Source: Flavobacteriaceae bacterium | Lineage (GTDB): Bacteria; Bacteroidota; Bacteroidia; Flavobacteriales; Flavobacteriaceae | Assembly (NCBI GenBank): GCA_020347545.1 | Contig: CP070731.1 | Coordinates: 1,299,204-1,314,247, forward strand | DNA length: 15,044 nt | Reading direction: 5' to 3' | Shown: piece by piece, positions 14,999-15,044 of the stretch | Layout of the letters: each line of letters begins with the position of its first letter | Numbering within the stretch: the stretch's first letter is position 1 | The notes under the pieces: model-generated | The model's database searches: none | Told to the model about the DNA's origin: nothing | What the model saw: only the letters and a program-made list of their open reading frames with translations | Position numbers and translations under genes: made by a program

Positions 14999-15044
14999 TT
15001 TTTGAGTTAGTGTTCTAAAAATTTTTTGAGTTAGTGTTCTAAAA
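14999..15044 (-). repeat. Tandem direct repeat in the porin leader (period 24, at least 2 copies)
   Basis: Two identical 22-nt copies occupy 14999-15020 and 15023-15044, 24 bp apart. Each contains AGAACACTAACTC on the minus strand. The first copy ends 7 nt before the porin ATG, so the repeats lie in its 5' leader or promoter. The window ends exactly in the second copy, so more copies may follow. No TAnnTTTG box is visible in the 53 nt present. Confidence 0.85.

Overview
The window is AT-rich bacterial DNA that reads as Bacteroidota, most likely a flavobacterium (inference). Support comes from several exact -7 boxes of the Bacteroidota type (TAnnTTTG), A-rich leaders with few Shine-Dalgarno sites, frequent TTG starts, and proteins of flavobacterial character, such as a free-standing Met8-type siroheme protein and a rubredoxin-tailed nitrite-reductase-like protein. 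I see no tRNA, rRNA, CRISPR array, insertion sequence or phage gene. No gene-free stretch exceeds 300 bases; the longest, about 190 bases, is 7041-7232.

Layout. 1-224 (-) is the 5' part of an unrecognised conserved-looking gene. 307-1425 (+, stop to 1428) is a family-2 glycosyltransferase. 1438-7040 holds four genes that together form an aromatic (or similar) amino acid oxidation pathway of the kind best known from archaea: an ADP-forming acyl-CoA synthetase with fused alpha and beta parts (-), a PLP aminotransferase (+), and the indolepyruvate:ferredoxin oxidoreductase subunits IorB and IorA (-). Read as a pathway: amino acid to 2-oxo acid (aminotransferase), 2-oxo acid to arylacetyl-CoA plus CO2 and reduced ferredoxin (IorAB), arylacetyl-CoA to arylacetate plus ATP (synthetase).

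7233-15044 is a nitrate assimilation region. It contains a precorrin-2 dehydrogenase/ferrochelatase-type protein for siroheme (+), a rubredoxin fused to a nitrite/sulfite reductase fold that lacks the cluster cysteines (-), a giant nitrate reductase fused to an FAD diaphorase and a [2Fe-2S] BFD domain (-, overlapping the previous gene by ATGA), a NarL/FixJ-type response regulator (-), and an outer-membrane porin of the alginate-export fold (-). The true siroheme nitrite reductase, the nitrate transporter and a uroporphyrinogen methyltransferase are not in the window; they may lie beyond 15044.

The most interesting signals are these. (1) The palindrome TACGTA occurs only three times by my reading, each time upstream of a minus-strand gene: the acyl-CoA synthetase, the nitrate reductase and the response regulator. 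Each has a further TAC-type half site 8-10 bp away. This suggests one regulon linking nitrate assimilation with amino acid oxidation. (2) A cofactor-less nitrite-reductase fold carries a rubredoxin and is translationally coupled to the nitrate reductase fusion. (3) IorA lacks the usual C-terminal ferredoxin domain, so its electrons must leave by another carrier. These are inferences from sequence reading; no database search was possible.
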